Assembly: GCF_001425785.1 (NCBI RefSeq) | Contig: NZ_LMDI01000001.1 | Coordinates: forward strand, 439,751-503,750 | Origin: Rhizobacter sp. Root1221 | Lineage (GTDB): Bacteria > Pseudomonadota > Gammaproteobacteria > Burkholderiales > Burkholderiaceae_C | Length of the DNA: 64,000 nt | Direction: 5' to 3' | Shown: piece after piece, positions 26,201 through 34,015 of the stretch | Position numbering within the stretch: position 1 is the stretch's first letter | Layout: each line of letters starts with the position of its first letter | Notes under the pieces: generated by a model | Seen by the model: only the letters and a program-made list of their open reading frames with translations | What the model was told of the DNA's origin: nothing | Database searches by the model: none | Made by a program: the position numbers and the translations under genes

Positions 26201-27243
26201 GTGCGAAGGTGGGCCGCGACGCCGAGATTTCCACGGCCCTCGGCGTGGTGCCCGACATGCTCACGCTGGGCGACGAAACCTTCATCGCCGACGCCGTGCT
26301 GCTGGGCGACGAAGAGGTCGACGGCGGCTGGATGACCATGCAGCCCACGGTCGTGTCGCGCCGCAGTTTCGTGGGCAACGGGGCCTACATTCCCGATGGC
26401 ACCACGTTGCCCGAGAACGTGCTGGTGGGCGTGTTGTCGCGGGCGCCTGACGCGTCGAAGCTGCGCAGCGGCGACACCTGGCTCGGGTCGCCTGCCATGC
26501 ACCTGCCGGCCCGCGAGACGGTGACGGGATTCCCCGAATCGCTGACATTCCGCCCGTCGCCTTGGCGGCGCCTGGCGCGCGGGCTGATCGAAGCCTTCCG
26601 CATCGTCGCTCCGCACGCCATCGTCATCGCGGCGGGGTACGCCATCGTGCTGGCGGTGATGCCCATCGCCGGCGTGGGTCTCTGGGGCCGCGTGGCCTGG
26701 GAGCTCACCCTCGACGGTTTGATCTTCGGTGTGGCCACCTTCGTGTTCGTCGCGCTGTTCAAATGGCTGCTGATCGGCCGCTACCGCCAGCGGTCGGAAC
26801 CCATGTGGACGCCGTTCGTGTGGCTGTCGGAGGCCGCCACGAACCTGTATGAAGGCATCGCCGTGCCGAACTTCATGCGGTACCTGCGGGGCACGCCGTG
26901 GCTGCCCTGGGCGTTCAACCTGCTCGGTTGCCACATCGGCAAGGGCGTGTACCTCGACACCACCGACATCACCGAGTTCGACTGCGTGCACATCGGCGAC
27001 CACGCCGAGATGAACGCGTTGACCTGCCCGCAGACCCACCTCTTCGAGGACCGCGTGATGAAGGTGGACCACGTCGTGATCGGCAAGCAGGTCAACGTGG
27101 GGCCGCGCACCACCGTGCTCTACGGTGCCCGCCTGGGCGACCTGGTGCAGCTCGGGCCCATGACCCTCGTGATGAAGGGCGAGGCGCTGCCCGCCCACAC
27201 GCGTTGGGGTGGCAATCCCGCGGCGCCGGCGCGGAGAACCTGA
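23230..27243 (+). CDS. Pls/PosA-like single-module non-ribosomal peptide synthetase with membrane and left-handed beta-helix domains
   Basis: 1337 residues from TTG 23230, overlapping the GGDEF stop; no good ribosome site, and homology begins close to this start. The adenylation domain (about 25-520) shows VIYTSGSTGKPKG, FNTYGPTEATV, LYRTGDLAR, KIRGFRVELGEIEAAL and LTSGKIDRNAL. Then a carrier domain with DLGGHSLFAARL (phosphopantetheine Ser566). Then several membrane spans alternating with hexapeptide-repeat (left-handed beta-helix) blocks such as GARVGDDATIGSITL and VGRDAEISTALGVVPDMLTL. This A-T-TM layout matches epsilon-poly-lysine synthetase and relatives, which polymerise one amino acid without a thioesterase. 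The monomer cannot be read reliably from the pocket. Confidence 0.88.
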   Translation: MDLSAAVLPAQAGVLAGPTRPDLLRHEILADVFEATALRRPDHAALVFDGRAVTYRELDDLANRACARLIEAGVRPGHIVGLWLPRGIDLLTMQLAIAKTGAAWLPSDADNPVDRIAVCLDDADAVGIVTDAASAGRLSALGRPVWTAEALRDPAPAPPLRRDGARPDHPAYVIYTSGSTGKPKGIVVQQGSICHFLRSENAVLGIREDDRVYQGFSVAFDMSFEEIWISYLVGATLWLSTKSLAADPEALPLALADAQVTVLHAVPTLLALFNVDVPHLRLINLGGEMCPESLVTRWARPGRQVFNTYGPTEATVSASLAELRPGEPVTIGTPLPNYGLLVIATDVEAGLRLLPAGETGELCIFGPGVAAGYLGRPDLTAQKFLDNPWAETPADGRLYRTGDLARIDEHGQMQCLGRADDQVKIRGFRVELGEIEAALAALPGIGTTAVLLRKDDGVDQLVAFLVAEAGGAPEDAALRASLGTRLPPYMVPTRFERLGEMPRLTSGKIDRNALKARPLAAVAPAEGSDPPETPLEAVMFPALEKLFPGQAIRRNADFFSDLGGHSLFAARLASALRTDPRYAHATVRDIYTHRTVGDIAAALEAAASAPTDDVAPWTPPSAWRRWRCGFFQALAVPPLLTIRMGQWLAPFFTYHFHTGSPGDSVPYAVAMSVLVFLFATVLEFAIAIAGKWLVAGRLQAGTYPLWGFVYYRWWLTDRLVEAAPTYLIHGSSLHAWWLRALGARVGDDATIGSITLRSPDLLTVGDRVSVGNAVNFENARVVQGQFILGAIELGADAHVGSYAVLEGDTSLGEWAHLDAQSALRSGEGVPSRRLFTGSPARDAGAFDPASLRPRPPVSARRQMAEAAFFVFGALLIATLFFMPVFPTFMLIDLLDDAELFPRLSSLFSGLPLLKYFVLALPASAVMIVLTALLSAGIRWSVLPRMRTGSWPVHSNVYCGKWLVNQIQESSLQVLHGIYATVYAPSWYRLLGAKVGRDAEISTALGVVPDMLTLGDETFIADAVLLGDEEVDGGWMTMQPTVVSRRSFVGNGAYIPDGTTLPENVLVGVLSRAPDASKLRSGDTWLGSPAMHLPARETVTGFPESLTFRPSPWRRLARGLIEAFRIVAPHAIVIAAGYAIVLAVMPIAGVGLWGRVAWELTLDGLIFGVATFVFVALFKWLLIGRYRQRSEPMWTPFVWLSEAATNLYEGIAVPNFMRYLRGTPWLPWAFNLLGCHIGKGVYLDTTDITEFDCVHIGDHAEMNALTCPQTHLFEDRVMKVDHVVIGKQVNVGPRTTVLYGARLGDLVQLGPMTLVMKGEALPAHTRWGGNPAAPARRT

Positions 27244-27244
27244 A

Positions 27245-29464
27245 TCAGGACGGCAGCGCGGCCACTTGCACCTCGACACCGCCGAGCACGGCGTTGCCCG
27301 ACAACGGATCGCGCAGCGATTCGTCGAGCACGTCGTTCAGGTTGACGCCGGGGCGCGCGGCGGCCACCGACAGCCGTGCGCCTGGCAGCGCGTGTCCCCA
27401 CCCGTGGGGCAGGCTGATCACGCCGGGCATCACCTCGTCGCTCACTTCCACCTGCGCATCGATGGACGAGGTGCCGTTGCGCGCGATGCGCGCCATCCCC
27501 CCATCGACGAGGCCGAGGCGTTCGGCGTCTGCAGGATGGACGAGCGCCGTGCAGCGGAACGGGCCCTTCGCCAGCGTGGGCAGGTTGTGCATCCAGCTGT
27601 TGTTCGAGCGCACCTGCCGCCGGCCCACGATCACGAGGTCGGGTGCGGCGCGCGCCAGGTCGGCGAGCGCACGGGGCAGGTCGGCGAGCAGCATCGGCGG
27701 CGCCAGTTCCACCTTGCCACTCGGTGTGCGAAGCACTTCGGGGATGCGCGGTTGCAGGGGGCCGAGGTCGATGCCGTCCGGCGCCGCCTTCAGCCGGGCC
27801 AGCGTCAGGCCGTCTGGCCTCTGGCCGAAGCCGTCGCCATAGGGGCCGGTGCGCAGCGAGAGTTCCAGCAGCCGTTCCGGGCCGGTCAAGCCGGAAACGG
27901 CGGCCAGCAGGGCCGGGGCCTGCGCGCCCGCGCCCTTGGCGAGGTCGGCCGCGAGCAGTTCGTCGTCGAGTGCGAGCACGTCGGCGCCTGAGCCCAGTCC
28001 CTTGGCGATGGCCACGAGCTTGAGCAACACCTGCCACTCGGGCACATGGCCGTCGGGTGCGGGCAGCACGGGGGCGCTGAAGCGCGCGGCGTTGCGGTAG
28101 GCCAGCTGGTGGAACGCGACGTCGTAGTGCGCCTCCTCGAGCGGGGCGAGCCCGGGCAGGATCACGTCCGCATGCCGGCTGGTCTCGTTCACGTAGATGT
28201 CGAGGCTCACCATGAACTCGAGCGAATCGAGCGCCTTGGCGAGCCGCGGCCCGTTCGGACTCGACAGCACCGGGTTGCTCGCGATGGTGATCAGCGCACG
28301 CACCTGGCCGTCACCCGGGGTTTCGATCTCCTCGGCAAGACACACCATCGGCAATTCGCCGAACACCTCGGGTGCCCCGGACACCCGCGACACGTGCCGC
28401 CCGGTGATCACGCCACGGCCGCGGCCCGGGCTGCCTTCCGTGTTCGCCTGGAAGGCAGGGGCCTTCGGGAACATCACGCCGCCCGGCTGGTCCAGGTGGC
28501 CGGTGATGGTGTTCAGCACGTCGATCAACCAGCTGCACAAGGTGCCGAACGGCTGCACACAGGTGCCCATCCGGCCGTACACCGCCGCACGGGGGGCGTC
28601 GGCAAGGTCTCGTGCGAGGCCGCGGATGGTGGCGGCCTCGATGCCGCACCGATCGGCCACCGCCTCGGGCGGAAAGGGTTGCACGGCGGCACGCAGGTCG
28701 TCGAGCCCGGCCAGGTGCTGGGCCACGGCTCCGAGGCGCACACGGCGTTCGTCGAACAGCGTGAACACCATGCCCAGCAGCAGGAACACGTCGCCTCCCG
28801 GCCTGATGGTGAGGTGACTGTCGGCGAGCGCCGCCGTCTCGCTGCGGCGCGGGTCGATCACCACGAGGCGGCCGCCACGGGCTTGCAGCGCCTTGGCCTT
28901 GCCGCGGAAATCCGGCAGCGTCCACAGGCTGCCGTTGCTGGCCGCCGGGTTCGCGCCCAGCACGAGCAGGAAGTCGGTGCGTTCGATGTCGGGCACGGCG
29001 ATGGACAGCCAGTGGCCGAACATCAGGCCGCTCGACAACTGCTTGGGCATCTGGTCGAGCGTGGAGGCCGAATACGCGTTGCGCGTGCCGAGCGCCTTGA
29101 GCACGCGGCCGAAGTAGAGCAGCAGCCCCATCTTGTGCGACGACGGGTTGCCCACCGTCACGGCAACCGCGTGCGGCCCATGCCGCTCCCGCAGCGGCAC
29201 GAGGCGCCGCTCGATCTCGTCGAAGGCCTCGTCCCAGGTGGCCGGCTCGAACTGCCCGTTTCGCTTGACCAGCGGCGAACGCAGGCGGTCCGGGTCGTCC
29301 TGCAGGTCCTTCAGGGCCACGCCCTTCGGACACATGTAGCCCTGGCTGAACACGTCGGTGCCGCGGCCGCGGATGGCGGTGACACGCTGCTCATCGACAT
29401 GGACATCGAGCCCGCAGCAGGCCTCGCACAAGGGGCAGACGCGGGCGGCGATCGAAACAGTCAT
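27245..29464 (-). CDS. Molybdopterin-dependent oxidoreductase (formate dehydrogenase-like, DMSO-reductase superfamily)
   Basis: 739 residues from ATG 29464, with GGGAG just upstream. The N-terminal 4Fe-4S ligands are CPLCEACCG and GYMCPKG. Cofactor-binding blocks follow: LVLGANPAASNG, LVVIDPRRSETAALADSHL, RPGGDVFLLLG, and near the end LPHGWGH and a MopB C-terminal domain with SGKVELAPP and VIVGRRQVRSNNSWMHN. No Tat signal, so it is probably cytoplasmic. At the place where other families have the Mo-binding Cys/SeCys, this protein reads SASTLDQMPKQLS, which suggests a different ligand. No electron-transfer subunit lies next to it. The substrate cannot be assigned. It converges with the Pls-like gene, leaving 1 bp between them. 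Confidence 0.88.
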   Translation of the reverse strand: MTVSIAARVCPLCEACCGLDVHVDEQRVTAIRGRGTDVFSQGYMCPKGVALKDLQDDPDRLRSPLVKRNGQFEPATWDEAFDEIERRLVPLRERHGPHAVAVTVGNPSSHKMGLLLYFGRVLKALGTRNAYSASTLDQMPKQLSSGLMFGHWLSIAVPDIERTDFLLVLGANPAASNGSLWTLPDFRGKAKALQARGGRLVVIDPRRSETAALADSHLTIRPGGDVFLLLGMVFTLFDERRVRLGAVAQHLAGLDDLRAAVQPFPPEAVADRCGIEAATIRGLARDLADAPRAAVYGRMGTCVQPFGTLCSWLIDVLNTITGHLDQPGGVMFPKAPAFQANTEGSPGRGRGVITGRHVSRVSGAPEVFGELPMVCLAEEIETPGDGQVRALITIASNPVLSSPNGPRLAKALDSLEFMVSLDIYVNETSRHADVILPGLAPLEEAHYDVAFHQLAYRNAARFSAPVLPAPDGHVPEWQVLLKLVAIAKGLGSGADVLALDDELLAADLAKGAGAQAPALLAAVSGLTGPERLLELSLRTGPYGDGFGQRPDGLTLARLKAAPDGIDLGPLQPRIPEVLRTPSGKVELAPPMLLADLPRALADLARAAPDLVIVGRRQVRSNNSWMHNLPTLAKGPFRCTALVHPADAERLGLVDGGMARIARNGTSSIDAQVEVSDEVMPGVISLPHGWGHALPGARLSVAAARPGVNLNDVLDESLRDPLSGNAVLGGVEVQVAALPS

Positions 29465-29499
29465 CGGGTTCTCCCGGAGGGGTGGCTGAGGCAGTTTAC

Positions 29500-30321
29500 T
29501 CAGGTGGCGGCAAGCTGGCGCAACGCTTCGGCGGTAGCGGTGTCGGCCGGAAAGAATGTTTCGAGCGCCAACTCGGCCAGGGTGATGTCGACCGGCGACC
29601 CGAACACGGTGGTGGTGCTGATGAACGACAGCATTCCCGCGGGTGTGTGCAGCTGCAGTGGCACGGCGATCGCGTTGAGTTCGTGCGAGGCGGCAGGGCC
29701 GTCGTCAACGGGGCGCGCGGGGTAGGCCTGCAACTCGTCGCGCAAGGCCACCAGAACCGGGTCCGACGTGGCCTCGATCTGCTGGCCCAGGCGGTGCAGC
29801 AGGTGGGCGCGCCATGTCGCCAGGTTCGCGATGCGGGGCGCCAGCCCGCCCGGGTGCAGGCTCAGGCGCAAGGCATTGACCGGCCCCTGCAGCAGCGCGG
29901 CGTCCACATCCTGCAGCAGCAGTGGCACGGTGGCGTTGTGCGACAGGATCGTCCAGTGGCGGTCCACTGCCAGCGCCGGCCACGGCTCGTGGGCCTTCAG
30001 TACCAGTTCCACCGTGTGGCGGGCCGCCTCCAGCGCCGGATCGGCGAGCGGCCGCTCGCGGTACATCGGCGCAAAGCCGGCAGCGGCCAGCAGCACGTTG
30101 CGTTCACGCAGCGGCACCGACAGCCGTTCGGCCAGGTGCATCACCATCGCGCGGCTCGGTGTGGCGCGGCCGGTCTCCACGTAGCTGAGGTGGCGCGTGG
30201 AGATGTCGGCCTGCATCGCCAGGTCGAGCTGGCTCAGGCGGCGGTGTTGCCGCCATTCGCGGATCAGCACGCCCACGGGGCGGGACGACGGGGCGGGGGC
30301 AGGGTGGGCATGGGGGCTCAT
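29500..30321 (-). CDS. XRE-family regulator with MmyB-like ligand-binding domain
   Basis: 273 residues from ATG 30321. The N-terminal helix-turn-helix is LIREWRQHRRLSQLDLAMQA, then DISTRHLSYVETGRATPSR. The rest is the MmyB-like (PAS-fold) sensor domain: VELVLKAHEPWPALAVDRHW, TILSHNATVPLLLQ, ASHELNAIAVPLQLHTPAG. Regulators of this class often control one neighbouring metabolic or membrane gene through palindromic operators. A perfect 19-bp palindrome lies 37 bp upstream of its start and recurs downstream of the alpha-galactosidase, so autoregulation is likely. It is divergent from the GH27 gene. Confidence 0.88.
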   Translation of the reverse strand: MSPHAHPAPAPSSRPVGVLIREWRQHRRLSQLDLAMQADISTRHLSYVETGRATPSRAMVMHLAERLSVPLRERNVLLAAAGFAPMYRERPLADPALEAARHTVELVLKAHEPWPALAVDRHWTILSHNATVPLLLQDVDAALLQGPVNALRLSLHPGGLAPRIANLATWRAHLLHRLGQQIEATSDPVLVALRDELQAYPARPVDDGPAASHELNAIAVPLQLHTPAGMLSFISTTTVFGSPVDITLAELALETFFPADTATAEALRQLAAT

Positions 30322-30357
30322 GGTGCGGAAACGATAACGCAGCAGGACGGGGTTCCC

Positions 30358-30376
30358 CATGACCTGCCAGGTCATG
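30358..30376. promoter_or_regulatory. Perfect 19-bp palindrome, probable XRE/MmyB operator
   Basis: CATGACCTG-C-CAGGTCATG, with two perfect 9-bp arms around one central base, in the divergent gap between the XRE/MmyB regulator (start 30321) and the alpha-galactosidase (start 30514). A near-copy lies at 32573. The assignment to the adjacent regulator is inferred. Confidence 0.6.
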
Positions 30377-30513
30377 GATGGGCGGGAGGTGCCAACGGCC
30401 CCCCGCGATTACCCCCGATACCGGCAAACGTATGGCCGGCCCGAATAACGGCATTGGACGGGGCGATGTCACGCCTCCTAGCATCGCGGCCTGTCATGTC
30501 AAGGAGCTTGCCC

Positions 30514-32538
30514 ATGTCCATGCCTTCGATGTCCGGCCGCCTGATGGCGCTTGCCTTCTCCCTGCTGTGCGGATGCGCGAGCCTCGCGCAGGCCGCCACC
30601 GCCGTCCCGGTCCCGCCCCCGGCCATGGGCTGGGCCAGCTGGAACACCTTCGCCAGCACCTTCGACCACCAGACCATCAAGGCGCAGGTCGACGCGCTCG
30701 TCGCGTCGGGCCTGCCGTCGGCGGGCTACGTCCACGTCAACATCGACGAAGGCTGGTGGCAAGGCCAGCGCGACGCCAACGGCGACATGGTGGTGGACAC
30801 GGCGCAATGGCCGGGTGGCATGAAGGCCATCGTCGACTACATCCACAGCAAGGGCCTGAAGGCCGGCATCTACTCGGATGCCGGCCGCGATGGCTGCGGA
30901 TACTACTTCCCGACCTCCGGGCAGCCGGCGGCACCGCGCACCGGCATGGAAGGCCACGAGGCCCAGGACGCCCTGCAGTTCCAACGCTGGGGCTTCGACT
31001 TCCTGAAGGTGGACTGGTGCGGGGGCGATGTCGAAGGGCTGGACCCCAGGAGCACCTACCAGCGGATCAGCGACGCCATCGCAGCGGCCACTGCCGTGAC
31101 CGGTCGCCCCATGACGCTGTCCATCTGCAACTGGGGCATCCGCCAGCCGTGGAACTGGGGCGCCGGCATGGCCGCCATGTGGCGCACCAGCACGGACGTG
31201 ATCTTCTTCGGTGAAACGGCCACCACGCCCAAGATGCTGGCCAACTTCGATCGCAGCCTGCACGCCTCGGGCCATCACACCGGGTACGTCAACGACCCCG
31301 ACATGCTGATGGTGGGCATGCCTGGTCTGACCGACGTCCAGAACCGCATGCACCTGGCCCTGTGGGCCATGGCCGGCGCGCCGCTGCTGATGGGGCATGA
31401 CCTCACGAAGATGACCCCGGCCGTGAAGGCCATGCTCGGCAACCGCACGATGCTCGGCATCGACCAGGATGCGCGTGGCCTCCAGGGCGTGAAGGTGGCG
31501 GAAGACAGCGCGGGCCTGCAGGTCTATGCCAAGGTGTTGTCCGGCACCGGGCAACGCGCCGTGCTGCTGCTCAACCGCACCGGAAACGCTGGCGACATCA
31601 GCATGCGGTGGGCCGACATGGGCCTCACCACCGGCGCGGCCACGGTGCGTGATGTCTGGACGGGCGCCAGCCTGGCCAGCAGCAGCACGGGGCTTGCGAT
31701 CCGCGTGTCCGCGGGCGATGCGGCCTTCGTTCTGGTCAGCGGGACCGAGGCGGCGGGGTCGACGCACGAGGCCGAGGCCGTGGGCAACACCCGCACCGGC
31801 ACCGCTGCGGCCGCCGCCTGCACAGGGTGTTCCGGCGGCGCCCGCTTGGGCCTCGTGGGAAAGGGGGCTACGCTGGTGGTCAACGGCGTGGCGGCCGCGG
31901 CCGCCGGGCTCAAGCTGGTGGACATCGACTACCTCAACGGCGACAGCACGGCACGAACGGCCACGCTCCAGGTCAACGGCCAGCAGCCCACGGTGGTGTC
32001 GTTCCCGCCAACGGGCTCGTGGTCCAGCGTCGGCACCGTCTCCCTGCTCGTGCCCATGCGCCAGGGCACGAGCAACACGCTGACGTTCGGCAACGCCACG
32101 GCATGGACGCCCGACTTCGATGCGATCCGGGTGCAGACCCTGCCGGGCACACATGGCACGGCCCTCGTGGGCGGAGCCTCCGGCCGCTGTGCCGACATCC
32201 CCGACAACGGCATCGTCGACGGCACGCAGGCCACGCTGTGGGACTGCCATGGCGGCCAGAACCAGACTTTCACGGCCACGTCACGCGGCGAACTCGTGGT
32301 CTACGGCAACAAGTGCCTGGACGCCAACAACAGCGGCACCGCCAACGGCACCCAGCTCATTCTCTGGACTTGCAACGGGCAGGACAACCAGAAGTGGAAC
32401 CTGAACGCGAACGGCACCATCACCAACCGCAAGTCGGGCCTGTGCGTGGATGCCGCGTTGAACGGCACCGTCAATGGAACCCGCCTGCAACTGTGGGCGT
32501 GCCACGGCGGGCTCAACCAGCAGTGGACGCGGCAGTAG
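30514..32538 (+). CDS. Secreted GH27 alpha-galactosidase with CBM35-like and ricin-type lectin modules
   Basis: 674 residues from ATG 30514, AAGGAG 7 nt upstream. A signal peptide ends near AQAATA; a possible lipobox, LLCGC, precedes it. The GH27 barrel (about 30-330) has GWASWNTFA, YVHVNIDEGWW, the nucleophile in FLKVDWCGG (Asp167) and the acid/base in WRTSTDVIFF (Asp228), then a beta domain to about 410. A CBM35-like module follows (about 412-545, HEAEAVGNTRTG, ATAWTPDFDAIRVQ), then a ricin-type trefoil (about 550-674) with three Q-x-F/W marks: QNQTF, DNQKW, LNQQW. It probably releases galactose from galactomannan or raffinose-type sugars outside the cytoplasm. No sugar transporter is adjacent. 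Confidence 0.92.
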   Translation: MSMPSMSGRLMALAFSLLCGCASLAQAATAVPVPPPAMGWASWNTFASTFDHQTIKAQVDALVASGLPSAGYVHVNIDEGWWQGQRDANGDMVVDTAQWPGGMKAIVDYIHSKGLKAGIYSDAGRDGCGYYFPTSGQPAAPRTGMEGHEAQDALQFQRWGFDFLKVDWCGGDVEGLDPRSTYQRISDAIAAATAVTGRPMTLSICNWGIRQPWNWGAGMAAMWRTSTDVIFFGETATTPKMLANFDRSLHASGHHTGYVNDPDMLMVGMPGLTDVQNRMHLALWAMAGAPLLMGHDLTKMTPAVKAMLGNRTMLGIDQDARGLQGVKVAEDSAGLQVYAKVLSGTGQRAVLLLNRTGNAGDISMRWADMGLTTGAATVRDVWTGASLASSSTGLAIRVSAGDAAFVLVSGTEAAGSTHEAEAVGNTRTGTAAAAACTGCSGGARLGLVGKGATLVVNGVAAAAAGLKLVDIDYLNGDSTARTATLQVNGQQPTVVSFPPTGSWSSVGTVSLLVPMRQGTSNTLTFGNATAWTPDFDAIRVQTLPGTHGTALVGGASGRCADIPDNGIVDGTQATLWDCHGGQNQTFTATSRGELVVYGNKCLDANNSGTANGTQLILWTCNGQDNQKWNLNANGTITNRKSGLCVDAALNGTVNGTRLQLWACHGGLNQQWTRQ

Positions 32539-32572
32539 TTCTACGCCAGGCGCAGTGAACCGCGGCATGGCC

Positions 32573-32591
32573 CATGACCTCCCAGGTCATG
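32573..32591. promoter_or_regulatory. Second copy of the XRE/MmyB-type palindrome
   Basis: CATGACCTC-C-CAGGTCATG, 18 of 19 bases identical to the palindrome at 30358, including the flanking GGAT. It lies 95 bp upstream of the small membrane protein gene at 32687, the spacing expected of an operator in that promoter. Two near-identical long palindromes within 2.2 kb are unlikely to be chance. Confidence 0.6.
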
Positions 32592-32686
32592 GATCGAACG
32601 CACCGCGTTGCCGACACTGATCTCCATGCCGAACACGGCAGCACGGCCAAGGGGGCCGGGCCCGTGTCGGCGAACCGGAGATCACC

Positions 32687-33112
32687 ATGTCGAACGTTTC
32701 CTCGTCTTCTTCTTCCTTCACCAACGCGTCGTTCCTCCGCAAGGTGCTGCTCGCCGACGGGGCCGTGAGTGTCGCGGCCGGTGCGCTGATGGCGTTCGGC
32801 GGCAGCCCGTTGCACGGGCTGCTGAACCTGCCCGGCGCCATGCTCGTGCCCGCTGGCCTGAGCCTGTTCGTGTACGCCGCGTTCGTGCTGTGGTTGGCCA
32901 AGCGGCCGGTGGTGCCCCGCGGTGGCGTGTGGGCGGCCGTGGTGATCAACGCGGTGTGGGCGGTCGATTGCCTCGCCATCGCGTTCGGTTCGTGGTTCGC
33001 GCCGAACATGCTCGGCCAGGCCTTCCTCGTGGTGCAGGTGGTGACCGTGATCGCGTTCGCCGAACTCCAGGTCGTCGGGTTGCGGAAGTCTCGGTCGATG
33101 GCAGGCGCATGA
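32687..33112 (+). CDS. Small four-helix integral membrane protein
   Basis: 141 residues. After a Ser-rich N-terminus (SNVSSSSSSFTNASF), four hydrophobic segments are visible: around AVSVAAGALMAFGG, MLVPAGLSLFVYAAFVLWLA, AAVVINAVWAVDCLAIAFG and AFLVVQVVTVIAFAELQ. No catalytic or transport motif is seen and the family is not recognised by name. The upstream palindrome at 32573 suggests it, rather than the alpha-galactosidase, may be the main target of the XRE/MmyB regulator. The 168 bp between this gene and the next have no gene. Confidence 0.75.
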   Translation: MSNVSSSSSSFTNASFLRKVLLADGAVSVAAGALMAFGGSPLHGLLNLPGAMLVPAGLSLFVYAAFVLWLAKRPVVPRGGVWAAVVINAVWAVDCLAIAFGSWFAPNMLGQAFLVVQVVTVIAFAELQVVGLRKSRSMAGA

Positions 33113-33280
33113 TCCAGCCCCGTTTCGTCGGACGGATCGATTCCCGACGGGAGGGGCCTGGACCCCTAGATCGAAGGCCCGGCACCCCCTAGGAACCAGG
33201 GTGTTTCCGGGCGGTTTCAAGGGGAGTGGGGCCGGGCGGGCTTCGAGAATCGACGCATCCGATTTTGAGCCGCCCCGCCC

Positions 33281-34015
33281 GTGCACACCACCCACCCCAG
33301 CGCCCCCTTGCTGCCCACCCGGCCCGACCGCGACGCCCGCCGCCAGGCCAAGGCGTCCCAGCGCCCGCTGCGCAACACGCCGCCGGTGGCCCTCGAGAAC
33401 GTGCGTCTCTTCGCCGAACTGTTCGGTGACCCACAGGCCAATGCCGCGCGCTGGTTCGTCGCCACCATCGTGCTGGCCATCGTGGTCGTGGCCCAGGCCT
33501 TCGCCATCCTGCGCATGCTCCCGCTCAAGCGGGTCGTTCCATACGCCGTCGAACACACGGCCGATGGCACGGTCGTCAAGGTGGTCGAGGCCGCCGTCTA
33601 CAAACCCACCACCGGCGTGCTGAAGTCCGAACTCGCCCGTTGGGTCGAACGCCTCATGGTGATCGACCCATACCTCACGCGCGACAACCTCCGCCAGTCC
33701 ATCCGGCCGTTGCGCGGCAAGGCCGTGTCGCAACACAAGGAATTCGTCGACCTCGAGGCCCCGTTCAAGCGCCTCACGGCCACGCCGGGCCTGGTGCGCA
33801 CCGCACGCGCCAGTGGCGTCGACGTCTCCCAGGACGGCATTGCGTTCGTGTTCGCCACTACCACCGAACGGGCCGGCAGCGGCGAACCGCTCATCCGGCG
33901 CTGGCGCTTCACGGTGCACTACGTGCTGGCCGTCCCCGACACCGAGGAAGACGTGCTCGCCAACCCGGCCGGTCTGAACATCACCCACTTCGAACGCGCC
34001 CAGGACCTCTCATGA
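33281..34015 (+). CDS. virB8: VirB8/TrbF-like type IV secretion inner-membrane protein
   Basis: 244 residues from GTG 33281, which has a poor ribosome site. Cytoplasmic N-tail of about 55 residues, one membrane helix (WFVATIVLAIVVVAQAFAIL, about 58-78), then a periplasmic VirB8 domain: VVPYAVEHTADGTVVKV, LARWVERLMVIDPYLTRDNL and RRWRFTVHYVLAVPDTEEDV. VirB8 nucleates assembly of the T4SS core. It is the first gene of a tightly packed string: its stop overlaps the VirB9 start by 4 bp. Downstream, after VirB10, come type IVb pilus genes instead of the usual VirB4/B6/B11. Confidence 0.88.
   Translation: MHTTHPSAPLLPTRPDRDARRQAKASQRPLRNTPPVALENVRLFAELFGDPQANAARWFVATIVLAIVVVAQAFAILRMLPLKRVVPYAVEHTADGTVVKVVEAAVYKPTTGVLKSELARWVERLMVIDPYLTRDNLRQSIRPLRGKAVSQHKEFVDLEAPFKRLTATPGLVRTARASGVDVSQDGIAFVFATTTERAGSGEPLIRRWRFTVHYVLAVPDTEEDVLANPAGLNITHFERAQDLS

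Noticed and set aside
33183..33203. CACCC-N11-GGGTG dyad before virB8 as an operator
   Set aside because: Five-base arms are too short in DNA this GC-rich, and there is no second copy.
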